Made by a program: the position numbers and the translations under genes. Positions 1 through 8,523 of a DNA stretch of 36,107 bases are shown piece by piece. Numbering within the stretch: the first letter of the stretch is position 1; every line of letters starts with the position of its first letter. The DNA lies in NCBI RefSeq assembly GCF_004614185.1, contig NZ_SPVF01000072.1, positions 1 to 36,107 on the forward strand, given 5' to 3'. The notes under the pieces are model-generated. The model was not told the origin of the DNA, searched no databases, and saw nothing but the letters and a program-made list of their open reading frames with translations. The stretch comes from Zemynaea arenosa. Its GTDB lineage: Bacteria; Pseudomonadota; Gammaproteobacteria; Burkholderiales; Burkholderiaceae_D.

Positions 1-1
1 G

Positions 2-1705
2 GCCCATGCGGCACCGGGTGCGGTGCCGCTGGTGCCGCCGCTCGCGCCGCTCGCCGCCACGCCCGCATCGGCGATGGCGCCGGTGCTGCAGCGCTACCAG
101 CTGGATGCGGCGAGCCTGGAGCACATCTACACGGTAAAGAACGGCGCCGCGCGCGCGGCAGCGTTCAAGCGCTTCTACGATGAGTGGCGCTCGGCCCTCG
201 ATGCCCTCCCCTTCGACAGCTACGGCGTGGACGACCGCATCGACTGGGTCATGCTGCGCAACCAGATCGGCTTCGAACAGCGCGAGCTCGAAGCAGCAGG
301 CCAGCGGCAGGCGGAGGCGCAATACCTGATGCCGTTCCTACGGCCCTTGATCGACATGGCCGAGGCGCGCCGCCTGATGCAGCCGCAGGACGGCGCGCAA
401 TCCGCCGCCGTGCTGCAGAAAGCCCTCAATGAGGCGCGTGCGGCTACCGGCAGGCTGGCATCGTCACCCGCATGGGACAGCGCCAAGCCCTACGCCACCC
501 GCAGCACCGCCAGCCGCGCCGTGCGCACCATCCGCGCCACCGCTCAGGACCTCAAGGACTGGTACGAGTACTACGCGGGCTACGACCCGCAATTCGCATG
601 GTGGGCCAAGCGCCCGTACGAAGACCTGTCCAGGGAGCTCACCGCCTATGCGCACCAGCTGCAGGAGCGCCTGGTCGGCAAGTCCACCAAGCTGCTTAAC
701 GTGACCGGCGATCCGATCGGCCGCGCAGGCCTCGTCAGCGCCTTGCAGCGCGAGATGATCCCCTACACGCCGGAAGAGCTCATGGCGCTGGCGGAGAAGG
801 AGCTGGCCTGGGGCGAGGCGGAGCTGCGCAAGGCCGCGCGCGAGATGGGCTACGACGACGACTGGCACGCGGCCATGGAAAAGGTGAAGACGCTGTACGT
901 GCCGCCGGGCCAGCAGACCGGCATGGTGCGCGGACTGGCGCAGGAGGCAATCAACTACGTCACCGCCAACGACCTGGTGACGGTGCCGGAAGTGGCGCGC
1001 CGCAGCTGGCGCATGGACATGCTGTCGCCGGAGGCGCAGCTGGTCAGCCCCTTCTTCCTGGGCGGTGACACGATCCTGGTCTCGTACCCGACGGACGCGA
1101 TGACGCATGAGCAGAAGCTGATGACCATGCGCGGGAATAACCCGCACTTCTCGCGCGCCACCGTGCACCACGAGCTGATTCCCGGCCACCACCTGCAGAT
1201 GTTCATGTCCGCGCGCTACCACCCGGAGCGCATGCTGTTCGATACGCCGTTCTATGTCGAAGGCTGGGCGGTGTACTGGGAGATGCTGCTGTATGAGCGC
1301 GGCTTCGCGGTCAAGCCGGAAGACCGCATCGGCATGATGTTCTGGCGGAACCACCGCGCGGCGCGCATCCTGTTCTCGCTCGGCTTCCATCTCGGGAAGA
1401 TCACGCCGGAGCAGGCCGTGGACATGCTGGTGCAGCGCGTGGGCCATGAGCCGGACAACGCGCGCGCCGAGGTGCGGCGCTCCTTCAACGGCGACTATCC
1501 GCCGCTGTACCAGGCGGGCTATATGATCGGCGCCTTGCAGCTGCGGGCTCTGGCTCGCGAGATGACGGCCAGCGGCTGGCCGCTCAAGCAGTTCCACGAC
1601 ACGGTGCTGCGATCGGGCGAGCTGCCGATCGAACTGCTGCGCGCACGGCTCAAGGGCCAGCGCATCGAACGCAATTTCGCGCCGACGTGGCGCTTCTATC
1701 AATAA
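2..1705 (+). CDS. DUF885 family zinc peptidase (5' end outside window)
   Basis: A DUF885 protein, a gluzincin-like family of predicted exported metallopeptidases. The metal motif HHELIPGHH lies around bases 1165-1192 and is followed by the second conserved block (EGWAVYWEMLLYERG, about 1260-1305), which supplies the third ligand in this family. The first available start is a GTG at 23, but the frame is open to the window edge and no signal peptide is visible after that GTG, so the true start and signal sequence probably lie upstream. The C-terminal part (FNGDYPPLYQAGYMIGALQ) is typical of the family. The next gene, 9 bp downstream, is a second DUF885 protein, so the two probably share a transcript. 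The substrate is unknown. Family assignment is solid; peptidase activity is inferred from the motif. Confidence 0.85.
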   Translation, partial: AHAAPGAVPLVPPLAPLAATPASAMAPVLQRYQLDAASLEHIYTVKNGAARAAAFKRFYDEWRSALDALPFDSYGVDDRIDWVMLRNQIGFEQRELEAAGQRQAEAQYLMPFLRPLIDMAEARRLMQPQDGAQSAAVLQKALNEARAATGRLASSPAWDSAKPYATRSTASRAVRTIRATAQDLKDWYEYYAGYDPQFAWWAKRPYEDLSRELTAYAHQLQERLVGKSTKLLNVTGDPIGRAGLVSALQREMIPYTPEELMALAEKELAWGEAELRKAAREMGYDDDWHAAMEKVKTLYVPPGQQTGMVRGLAQEAINYVTANDLVTVPEVARRSWRMDMLSPEAQLVSPFFLGGDTILVSYPTDAMTHEQKLMTMRGNNPHFSRATVHHELIPGHHLQMFMSARYHPERMLFDTPFYVEGWAVYWEMLLYERGFAVKPEDRIGMMFWRNHRAARILFSLGFHLGKITPEQAVDMLVQRVGHEPDNARAEVRRSFNGDYPPLYQAGYMIGALQLRALAREMTASGWPLKQFHDTVLRSGELPIELLRARLKGQRIERNFAPTWRFYQ

Positions 1706-1713
1706 GCCTCTTC

Positions 1714-3522
1714 ATGAAACGACATACCCTCGCCTGCGCCATCGCAGCCGCGCTGCTGCTCTGCGGTGCACCCTTCCCTTCGTTCGCTGCCGGTGCCAGC
1801 GCCACGGCGACCAAGACCGCTGCGACTGCGCCCGCCCAGCAAATGGCCACGCTGGCCGACCGCTACTACGCGGAGATCGCGCGCTTCGACCCGATCGGCG
1901 CGACCGAGAACGGCGACATCCGCTACAACGACCAGCTGACGATCGCCATTGCGCCCAAGGTCCGCGCGCAGCACCTGGCCCGCTTCCAGCAGTTCCTGCG
2001 GCAGCTGCACACCATCCCGCGCGCCAGGCTGGCGCACCGCGACCAGGTCAGCTACGACATCATGGACTATGAGCTGACCACCACCCTGGCGCTGGAACGC
2101 TTCCCCGACCACCTGCTCCCGGTGAGTCAGATGGACAGCGTGCCGGTCATGCTGGCCAATTATGCGGGCGGCCAGAGTGGCCAGCCTTTGAAGACGCCGC
2201 AGGATTACCGCGCCTTCCTCAAGCGCCTGAACAACCTGCCCGCATGGCTGGACCAGGCAGTGCTGAACATGCGCGAAGGGATGCGCACGGGCGTGGTGCA
2301 GCCCAAGGCCGTCGTGACTGCGATGCTGCCGCAGTTCCGCAAGCTGACCAGCAAAACGGTCGAGGAGAACATCTACTACTCGCCGATCACGAACATGCCG
2401 GCCACCTTCAGCGCGGCGGACAAGGCGAAGTTCAAGGCCGAATACAGCGCGCTCCTCAAATCCAGGCTGATGCCGGCGCTGGACCGCTTTGCGAACTTCC
2501 TCGAACAAGACTACCTGCCGGCGGCGCGCACCAGCGCCGGCTGGAGCGCCCTGCCGCAGGGCGAGGCGTGGTACCGCGCCTACGTGGCATCGTCGACCAC
2601 CACCAGCATGACGCCGGAGCAGATCCACGCGAAAGGCCTGTCCGAAGTCGCGCGCATCCAGCAGGAGTACGCGGCGCTGGGGCCGAAGATGGGCTACGAC
2701 GGCCCGGCCAGCGGCCTGCCGAACTGGGTGGCGCAGCAGGCGAAGTTCAAGCCGTTCACCTCCGACCAGCAGGTGCTGGAGGTGTTCCGCCAGCTCGATG
2801 CGACGCTGCGCACCAAGCTGCCCTCGCTCTTTACGCTGATGCCGAAGGCGCCGCTGGACCTGCGGCTGGAGCCGGAACTGTCGCGCGAGACCGCGTCGGA
2901 CCACTACACGGCGCCCACGGCGGACGGCTCGCGGCCAGGCGTGTTCTGGTCCGTGGTGAACGATCCGAAGCAGTATGGGTCGACCGGCATGGTGACGCTG
3001 TTCCTGCATGAAGGCCAGCCGGGCCACCACTTCCACATCGCGCTGCTGCAGGAACTGGGTCTTCCGGACTTCCGCAAGTTCGGCGGGAACAACGCCTTCA
3101 CCGAAGGCTGGGCGCTGTACGCGGAGACGCTGGGCAAGGAGATGGGCCTGTTCGACAAGCCGGAAGACTACTTCGGCCACCTGAATGACCAGATGCTGCG
3201 GGCCGTGCGCCTGGTGGTGGACACCGGCATGCACGAGAAAGGCTGGACGCGCGAGCAAGCCATCGCCTACATGCGCGAGACGCTGGGCTACTCGGAGGAC
3301 GAAGCGCGCAACCAGGTCGAGCGCTACATGGCGTGGCCGGGGCAGGCGCTGAGCTACAAGATCGGCGCACTGAAGATCCAGGAGCTGCGGGCGCGCGCGG
3401 AACAGGCGCTGGGACCGAAATTCAGCCTGCCGAAGTTCCACGAGATCGTGCTGGGCGACGGCACGCTGCCCCTGGCGCTGCTGGAGGCGAAGGTGGACGC
3501 GTGGATCGCGGCCAGCAAATAA
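1714..3522 (+). CDS. DUF885 family exported zinc peptidase
   Basis: A second DUF885 protein of 602 aa. I chose the ATG at 1714 (MKRHTLACAIAAALLLC) rather than the upstream in-frame GTG at 1687, because it gives a clean signal peptide ending near SFAAG and starts 9 bp after the previous stop. The metal-binding motif is FLHEGQPGHHFH (bases about 3001-3036), followed by TEGWALYAETLG. The family is predicted to act in the periplasm on peptides or dipeptides. It shares the fold and motif with its upstream neighbour, but the sequences are clearly divergent, suggesting an old duplication or distinct substrates. A strong intrinsic terminator follows within 25 bp of the stop, ending this two-gene unit. 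Confidence 0.88.
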   Translation: MKRHTLACAIAAALLLCGAPFPSFAAGASATATKTAATAPAQQMATLADRYYAEIARFDPIGATENGDIRYNDQLTIAIAPKVRAQHLARFQQFLRQLHTIPRARLAHRDQVSYDIMDYELTTTLALERFPDHLLPVSQMDSVPVMLANYAGGQSGQPLKTPQDYRAFLKRLNNLPAWLDQAVLNMREGMRTGVVQPKAVVTAMLPQFRKLTSKTVEENIYYSPITNMPATFSAADKAKFKAEYSALLKSRLMPALDRFANFLEQDYLPAARTSAGWSALPQGEAWYRAYVASSTTTSMTPEQIHAKGLSEVARIQQEYAALGPKMGYDGPASGLPNWVAQQAKFKPFTSDQQVLEVFRQLDATLRTKLPSLFTLMPKAPLDLRLEPELSRETASDHYTAPTADGSRPGVFWSVVNDPKQYGSTGMVTLFLHEGQPGHHFHIALLQELGLPDFRKFGGNNAFTEGWALYAETLGKEMGLFDKPEDYFGHLNDQMLRAVRLVVDTGMHEKGWTREQAIAYMRETLGYSEDEARNQVERYMAWPGQALSYKIGALKIQELRARAEQALGPKFSLPKFHEIVLGDGTLPLALLEAKVDAWIAASK

Positions 3523-3542
3523 CCACGGCGTGAGCCACCACG

Positions 3543-3575
3543 AGCCGCGCCCCGGAAAGGGGCGCGGCTTTTTTT
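3543..3575 (+). terminator. Intrinsic terminator after the DUF885 pair
   Basis: A perfect 11-bp stem (AGCCGCGCCCC, 3543-3553, with GGGGCGCGGCT, 3559-3569), a GGAAA loop and a run of seven T. It lies 20 bp after the DUF885 stop. The T run overlaps the stop codon of the convergent M14 gene. Confidence 0.93.
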
Positions 3576-5253
3576 ACATCACTGCGAACACCGGATAGCG
3601 GCGCCACTCGGGTTCGTGATAGCGCGCGCAGTTGGCGTAGATGAAGTTGAGGACCGCCTCCTGGCTGGACAGCAGCTGGGGGTGGTCCTTTTTCCATTGC
3701 TCGAACCTGGCCGCCAGTTCCGGCTCGGTGGCCAGCAGTTCGGCGGCGTGATCCTCGAACACGTAGTCCGAGAAGTTCTCCTTCTTTTCCAGCACGGCGT
3801 TGAAGAAGCCCCAGCGGAAGAAGCTGTCGTGCCCCATCGGCTCCAGCGTCTCCACGGCGTAGCGGGCCTTTTCCTGGTCGAGCGGGATCCACCAGTCGCC
3901 AGCCTTGAGCGTCACCGTGGCGGTGCGCGGCTCGAGCGCCACCTCGTCGTGGTACATGTGGCCTTCGTAGGCGTTCGGGCGCGGGCTGACGTGGCGGATG
4001 TGGTACCAGCGCACTTCCTGCGCGCGCGCCTCGGTCAGTTCCTCCATCTTCACGCCATTCAGCTGCAGGCGCTCGATGACCTCGCGCCATGCGGCGGGAA
4101 CCACGTAGGCGCGCGGCGCCTGCACCGTGACATCCGCGTTGAAACGGTTGTAGTAGGCGATGTTGCGCTCCCAAGGCTCGTTGCGGTCGTAGTAGAGGCG
4201 CGAATACGTACCCAGGACGCTCGGCTTGTACTTGGCGGCGTAACCCCTGAAGCGGAAGGTGGACGGGTTGGCTTCGTCCATTTGCCAGTGCACCGGCCAC
4301 TCGCGCGGACGGGCCGCCTTGGCCGCGCGGCGCAGCTGCTGGATCCTGTCCCCATGCTGGATCGTGAAGTCCAGCGCCGTCTCCACCAGAGCGCGCATGG
4401 ATTCATAGCGGTCCGCGAACGGCTTCAACATGTGCGTCTCGGGCATGAAGCCGATGGTGTGATGCAGGGCCGCGTAGCCGGTCGAGAAGCGCGGCGTTTC
4501 GAGGAATTCGGCGATGCCGTCGTCCGGCGCATCCTTGACCGGGTTCACGTAGGGGCACATCGGCCAGCCGCGCTGCTCCATCTGCGCAAACATCGCAGGC
4601 AGCATGGTGTCGCGCAGGAAGGCGCCCAGCTCACCACCCAGCTTGTCGGCCTGGGTGTGGATGAGGGTCATGGTGTAGCTGTAGTCGGCGCCGTTGGAGG
4701 TGTGGGTGTCGACCATCACATCCGGGTCCCAGGCGGCAAAGAAGCGGTTGAACACCTGGGCGGTGACCGAATCGCACTTGATGAAGTCGCGGTTCAAGTC
4801 CAGGTTGCGCGCGTTGCCGCGGAAGCCGAACAGCTCCGGCCCCTCCTGGTTCACGCGCGAGGTGTTGGCGCGATTGTGGCTGCCATCCACGTTGTACATC
4901 GGGATGAACAGGAACACCGTGCGACCCAGCGCGGCCAGGCGCTCGGGCTGGGTGCAGAAGTCGCGCACCAGTGCCATGCACACGTCCACGCCTTCCGGCT
5001 CGCCGGGGTGGATGCCGTTGTTGTTGAAGAAGATCGGACGCTGCTGGTCCTGGATGTCCTTCAGGGCGAACACGCCGTCGGCGGTGACGATGCCCATGTG
5101 GATCGGAATCCCGGCATCGGACATGCCGATCTCAGTGAAGCGCAGGATCTTCGGGTACTTCAGCGACAGCTCGCGGTAGTACGCGATGCAGTCAGCGTGG
5201 GTGGTGGTCTGGTTGCGGTTGCCCTTTTCATAGGGCGTCAGCATGTGGTCCAT
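3574..5253 (-). CDS. M14 family zinc carboxypeptidase-like protein
   Basis: A 559-aa protein of the M14 carboxypeptidase family. Visible zinc ligands are His82 and Glu85 in GIHPGEPEG and probably His184 in VDTHTSNG. Glu272 in FMPETHMLK is a candidate general base. There is no signal peptide, so it is probably cytoplasmic and may trim peptides or a peptide-like metabolite. The catalytic domain takes up about the first 300 residues; the remaining roughly 250 residues form an extra C-terminal domain seen in long M14 relatives. The start codon is ATG at 5253, with another in-frame ATG three codons on; neither has a strong ribosome binding site. It converges on the DUF885 pair and ends in their terminator's T run. 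It may be co-transcribed with the signalling operon that precedes it on this strand, since only 32 bp separate them. Confidence 0.85.
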   Translation of the reverse strand: MDHMLTPYEKGNRNQTTTHADCIAYYRELSLKYPKILRFTEIGMSDAGIPIHMGIVTADGVFALKDIQDQQRPIFFNNNGIHPGEPEGVDVCMALVRDFCTQPERLAALGRTVFLFIPMYNVDGSHNRANTSRVNQEGPELFGFRGNARNLDLNRDFIKCDSVTAQVFNRFFAAWDPDVMVDTHTSNGADYSYTMTLIHTQADKLGGELGAFLRDTMLPAMFAQMEQRGWPMCPYVNPVKDAPDDGIAEFLETPRFSTGYAALHHTIGFMPETHMLKPFADRYESMRALVETALDFTIQHGDRIQQLRRAAKAARPREWPVHWQMDEANPSTFRFRGYAAKYKPSVLGTYSRLYYDRNEPWERNIAYYNRFNADVTVQAPRAYVVPAAWREVIERLQLNGVKMEELTEARAQEVRWYHIRHVSPRPNAYEGHMYHDEVALEPRTATVTLKAGDWWIPLDQEKARYAVETLEPMGHDSFFRWGFFNAVLEKKENFSDYVFEDHAAELLATEPELAARFEQWKKDHPQLLSSQEAVLNFIYANCARYHEPEWRRYPVFAVM

Positions 5254-5285
5254 GGCGTGTGAGCGAAGACGGTTAAGCGAAGCCG

Positions 5286-6761
5286 CTACGATACAGCAAG
5301 CGGCAGCGTAATGTTCACCTCTGTGCCGGATTCGGCGGAGGAGTCGATCTTCATGGCGCCGCCCATCGCCACCACGCGCTCGCGCATGCCGATGATGCCG
5401 ATGCCTTCGGAGGCGCGGCCCGTGTCGAAGCCGGCGCCGTTGTCGCGGATGGCGATGTCCAGTTCCTCCTCGCCGAGCGTCATCGTGACGCTGGCGCGGC
5501 TGGCGGTGGCGTGTTTCATGATGTTGGAGAGCGCCTCCTGCACGATGCGGTAGGCCGAGATGGCGACCTCTCCTTCCACGCGCGAGAAGTCGCCCTCGGC
5601 GTGGAATTCGAACTGGCAGTCGCCGTTGTTGTAATGGCGGGTCATCTCTTCCACGGCGCCGTCGAGGCCCAGCATGTCGAGCACTTCGGGCCGCAGGCGG
5701 CGCACCAGGCGGCGGCCGCTCGCGTACAGGTCCAGCGTGAGCTTGGTGATGGCGGCGGACTTCTGCTTGATCTCGTCGATCTGCGGTCCCGGCTCCATCT
5801 TCTCCGCCAGGCGCATGATGGCCTGCGACTCCAGGCGCGCGGCGATCAGCGAAGCGTTGAGCTCATCGTGGATCTCGATGGCGATGCTCTTGCGCTCATC
5901 CTCCACGATGGAGTTCACCTTGTGTATCAGCTTGCGCTTTTCGGCGTCCGCGCGGACGGCCTGGTTGCGCGATTCTTCCAGGTCGCGGGTGCGCTCGGCG
6001 ACCTTGTTTTCCAGGTCCTGCTTGGCCTCGTTGAGCGCGACTGACATCTCGGCGATGGAGGACTGCAGCTCGCCCACCTCGCCGCCGGTGGTCACGTCCA
6101 CCTTGACCAGGTAGTTCCCGCTGCGGATCTGACGCAGGGCGTCGATGGCGGTCTTCAAAGGCATGGCCAGGCTGCGGGCGAGCAGCAACGCGAGCGCGCC
6201 GGAGACCAGCAGCGCCAGCGCCGCCATCACCAGCTCCACCTGGAAGCGGGCGATCTGCTTGTCCATCAGGTTCGACGGCGACATCGTCACGCGCACGTAA
6301 CCCACCACCTCCATCGTCATCGTGGGCGGGCGGGCATCGCTGGAGCCGCTGACGTGCGGCGCGCCGTTTTCCGAGAACAGGTTCACCCAGATCATCTGCT
6401 TGCGGATGGGGGCTTCGAACACGCGCTCCTCGGCATCGCGCCCGCCCTCCGCGCTCACGCCGACCACCTCGCGGCGGTTGGCGTCCACCACGTCGATGCG
6501 GTAGATCGATTTATCCGACTGAACCAGGCCATTGATAGTCAGGCGCAGGTCCGTTAGGTTGCCGGAGATGACGTTGTATTCGCTGGTCTCGGCCAGCGCG
6601 CGCGCCAGGATGCGGCCACGCTCGGCCAGCTCCTCGGAGACCTGGGCGCGGTGCGAGAACCAGGAGTACCAGACGATGGAGCAGAACAGGTAGGCCACCG
6701 GCAGCATGGCGATGACGATCATGCGCTTGCCGATCGACCAGCCGGTCCAGAAGGGCGTCAT
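5286..6761 (-). CDS. HAMP-domain sensor histidine kinase (NarX/UhpB type)
   Basis: A 491-aa membrane sensor kinase. The order is: transmembrane helix at about residues 14-34, a periplasmic region of about 140 residues, a second helix at about 175-195, HAMP, a short coiled coil, a dimerisation/phosphoacceptor segment with His298 in IEIHDELNA, then an HATPase_c domain (N box ALSNIMKH, G boxes DNGAGFD and GIGIIGMRERV). This HPK7-type arrangement normally pairs with NarL/LuxR-type regulators, and one is encoded two genes upstream. The start overlaps the stop of the binding-protein gene by 4 bp (ATGA), indicating translational coupling. The stimulus is unknown; the adjacent periplasmic binding protein is the obvious candidate for delivering it. 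Confidence 0.92.
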   Translation of the reverse strand: MTPFWTGWSIGKRMIVIAMLPVAYLFCSIVWYSWFSHRAQVSEELAERGRILARALAETSEYNVISGNLTDLRLTINGLVQSDKSIYRIDVVDANRREVVGVSAEGGRDAEERVFEAPIRKQMIWVNLFSENGAPHVSGSSDARPPTMTMEVVGYVRVTMSPSNLMDKQIARFQVELVMAALALLVSGALALLLARSLAMPLKTAIDALRQIRSGNYLVKVDVTTGGEVGELQSSIAEMSVALNEAKQDLENKVAERTRDLEESRNQAVRADAEKRKLIHKVNSIVEDERKSIAIEIHDELNASLIAARLESQAIMRLAEKMEPGPQIDEIKQKSAAITKLTLDLYASGRRLVRRLRPEVLDMLGLDGAVEEMTRHYNNGDCQFEFHAEGDFSRVEGEVAISAYRIVQEALSNIMKHATASRASVTMTLGEEELDIAIRDNGAGFDTGRASEGIGIIGMRERVVAMGGAMKIDSSAESGTEVNITLPLAVS

Positions 6762-7600
6762 CGCGGCACTCCCACGGGGCGGCGCGCGTAGTGGCGGATG
6801 CCGTCATCCAGCGCCAGGTTGAGGGAGCGCGCCACGCCCTCGTTGACGATGGTGCGGAAGTAGCGCGGGAACTGGGGCGGCGGCAGGTCGCCGCCCAGCG
6901 CGTAGGCGGCGATGATCTCGGTGAGCTGGATGTTGATGTCCTGGAGGTCCGAGAAGGTGGTGGCGAGTGCGCCGGACTTCACCATGTCCGCCGAAAAGCC
7001 GATCACGCCCTGGCCGTGGCGGTAGGTGGAGAGCAGGATGTTGCGCACGTTCTCGGTGGTGAAGACGGCGCGGTCGGGCAGCGCAAGCAGGACCTGGGTC
7101 TGGGCCATGCGGTTCAGGACTTTGTTGATGTCGTCCTTTTCGCCAAACGGCTCGATGCTCACGCTGGGCAGCAACGGGCGGAAGAACGCAGCATCGCTGC
7201 TGAGGATCGCGGCCACGCGCACGGGGCGGCGGTACAGCAGGGCGACGAGGCCCAGCTGGTCGGCGGGGTTGGGTTCCGCGTAGACGCCGCTGATCTCGAC
7301 GCCCGGCTGCGTCGCGCCGATCGCGTGCCACACCTGGCTGGAGGTATAGGCCGAGAGGATCACGCCGCCGGTGCGCTGGGTGACTTCGCGGCGCAAGGCG
7401 ACCGGGCCGATGGTCACGGCGATGGGCTTGCGCAGCGAGCCCGGAATGGCGCGCACGCGCTGGCGCAAGTCCTCGGCGATGCGGCGCGTGAGATTGCTGT
7501 CGTCCGCGGTGACGATCTCGATCTCCACGGCGCGCGCGCTCGCGCATGCGGCCGCACACGTGAGAAGGAACCAACCGGCGAGCCGCGCGCGGGCCCGCAT
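6758..7600 (-). CDS. Periplasmic ABC-type substrate-binding protein (TrpX-like), probable sensor accessory
   Basis: A 280-aa exported protein with an N-terminal signal peptide (hydrophobic LAGWFLLTCAAACASARA, cleavage probably before VEIEIV). The fold pattern, with motifs such as ILSAYTSSQVWHAIG and QPGVEISGVYAEPNPADQL, resembles the PF04392 ABC substrate-binding family (TrpX-like). No permease or ATPase gene accompanies it. It sits between a response regulator gene (1 bp upstream) and a histidine kinase gene (4-bp overlap), so I infer it binds a ligand in the periplasm and signals through the kinase rather than feeding a transporter. The ligand cannot be read from the sequence. Family assignment is moderately confident; the sensory role is inferred from context. 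Confidence 0.75.
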   Translation of the reverse strand: MRARARLAGWFLLTCAAACASARAVEIEIVTADDSNLTRRIAEDLRQRVRAIPGSLRKPIAVTIGPVALRREVTQRTGGVILSAYTSSQVWHAIGATQPGVEISGVYAEPNPADQLGLVALLYRRPVRVAAILSSDAAFFRPLLPSVSIEPFGEKDDINKVLNRMAQTQVLLALPDRAVFTTENVRNILLSTYRHGQGVIGFSADMVKSGALATTFSDLQDINIQLTEIIAAYALGGDLPPPQFPRYFRTIVNEGVARSLNLALDDGIRHYARRPVGVPR

Positions 7601-7601
7601 C

Positions 7602-8252
7602 TCAGGGCTCGATCAGGCCGTGGCGCACAGCCAGCTTGGTGATGTAGGCCTGCCGGTCCACGCCCAGCTTTTCCTTGATCGACTGGCTGATGTTGCTGAT
7701 GGTCTTGGTGGAGAGATTGAGCTTCTCCGCGATCTCGGCGTTGGTCAGGCCCTCGGCCATCAGCTTGAAGATTTCCAGCCCGCGCTGATCGAGCTGGGAT
7801 TGCGGCGAGACATCGCCCTGCACCGACAGGTTGGCCAGGCGCTCCGCGATTTGCGGCAGGAAATACAGCTTGCCGCTGCGGGCCGCGCGCACGGCGTTGG
7901 CCAAGTCAGCCGGGTCGCAGTCCTTGGTGACGAAGGCGCGCGCGCCGAGGCGGTAGGTTTCCTTGATCAAACTGTCCTGGTCGAACTGGCTGAGGAAGAC
8001 GACGCGCGCCTGCGGATGGCGGCCGAGGATGGTGCGGGCGGCGTCCAGGCCCGAGAGGCCCGCGCCGAAGCGGATGTCCAGCACGACCACGTCCGGCTGG
8101 CGTTCGGCATACATGGCGACGGCCTCATCCGGCGTACGCGCCTGGCCGACCACCTCCATGCCCACCCCCGCCAAGGAGGTGGCAAAACCGGCCATGACGA
8201 TCGGGTGGTCGTCGGCCAGCATCACGCGGATGGGTTTTTCTTCTTTGTTCAT
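7602..8252 (-). CDS. NarL/LuxR-family response regulator
   Basis: A 216-aa two-domain regulator. The receiver domain (about 8-125) has the acidic pair in LADDH, phosphoacceptor Asp59 in VVVLD and Lys110 in FVTKD. The LuxR-type helix-turn-helix covers about 150-205 (GLTNAEIAEKLNLSTKTISN). It is the first gene of a regulator-binding protein-kinase operon and ends 1 bp before the binding-protein gene. A five-base dyad (GGTAA-N7-TTACC, 8259-8275) lies just upstream of its start and could be an autoregulatory site. The divergently transcribed TonB-like gene is a natural candidate target. The receiver has a slightly unusual loop after Asp59 (IRFGAGLSG in place of the common MPG pattern). Confidence 0.93.
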   Translation of the reverse strand: MNKEEKPIRVMLADDHPIVMAGFATSLAGVGMEVVGQARTPDEAVAMYAERQPDVVVLDIRFGAGLSGLDAARTILGRHPQARVVFLSQFDQDSLIKETYRLGARAFVTKDCDPADLANAVRAARSGKLYFLPQIAERLANLSVQGDVSPQSQLDQRGLEIFKLMAEGLTNAEIAEKLNLSTKTISNISQSIKEKLGVDRQAYITKLAVRHGLIEP

Positions 8253-8332
8253 GGCCTCGGTAACCTTTGCTTACCAAAGAATGGAAGTAATGTGTGCCAC
8301 CTAACAGCAGTGGATACCCGAACAGGAGGATT

Positions 8333-8506
8333 ATGTCACACAACGGAGCAGCAGTCCGGATTTTACACTTTGACACGAAACTGCTCAGAAATCCCTTGGC
8401 TTTTACTCGCGCTTTGCATATAGTTCTTCCATCGGATAGCAATTTGAGTTTCCAAACATCCGAAACAGCTCAGTCTCACATGCTGGACACCCCAAGCGGT
8501 ACATAA
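8333..8506 (+). CDS. Possible small ORF upstream of tonB-like gene
   Basis: A 57-codon reading frame starting with ATG after an AGGAGG sequence (8324-8329) that is only 3 nt from the start. It ends 17 bp before the TonB-like gene. The translation (MSHNGAAVRILHFDTK...) matches nothing I know. It overlaps the best candidate promoter for the TonB-like gene (8396-8424), which argues against it being translated from the same transcript. It may be chance. Confidence 0.2.
   Translation: MSHNGAAVRILHFDTKLLRNPLAFTRALHIVLPSDSNLSFQTSETAQSHMLDTPSGT
8396..8424 (+). promoter_or_regulatory. Candidate sigma-70 promoter for the TonB-like gene
   Basis: TTGGCT (8396-8401) and TATAGT (8419-8424) separated by 17 bp, in an AT-rich stretch about 100 bp upstream of the TonB-like start. 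Spacing is ideal and the -10 box matches consensus at five of six positions. Confidence 0.5.
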
Positions 8507-8523
8507 CGAAAAGGAGAGTCAAC

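Noticed and set aside
464-1702. Long antisense frames opposite the DUF885, M14, rpoB and rpoC genes (up to about 1400 codons)
   Set aside because: They mirror highly conserved genes in high-GC DNA with strong third-position bias. Their translations are His/Arg/Val-rich and match no family.
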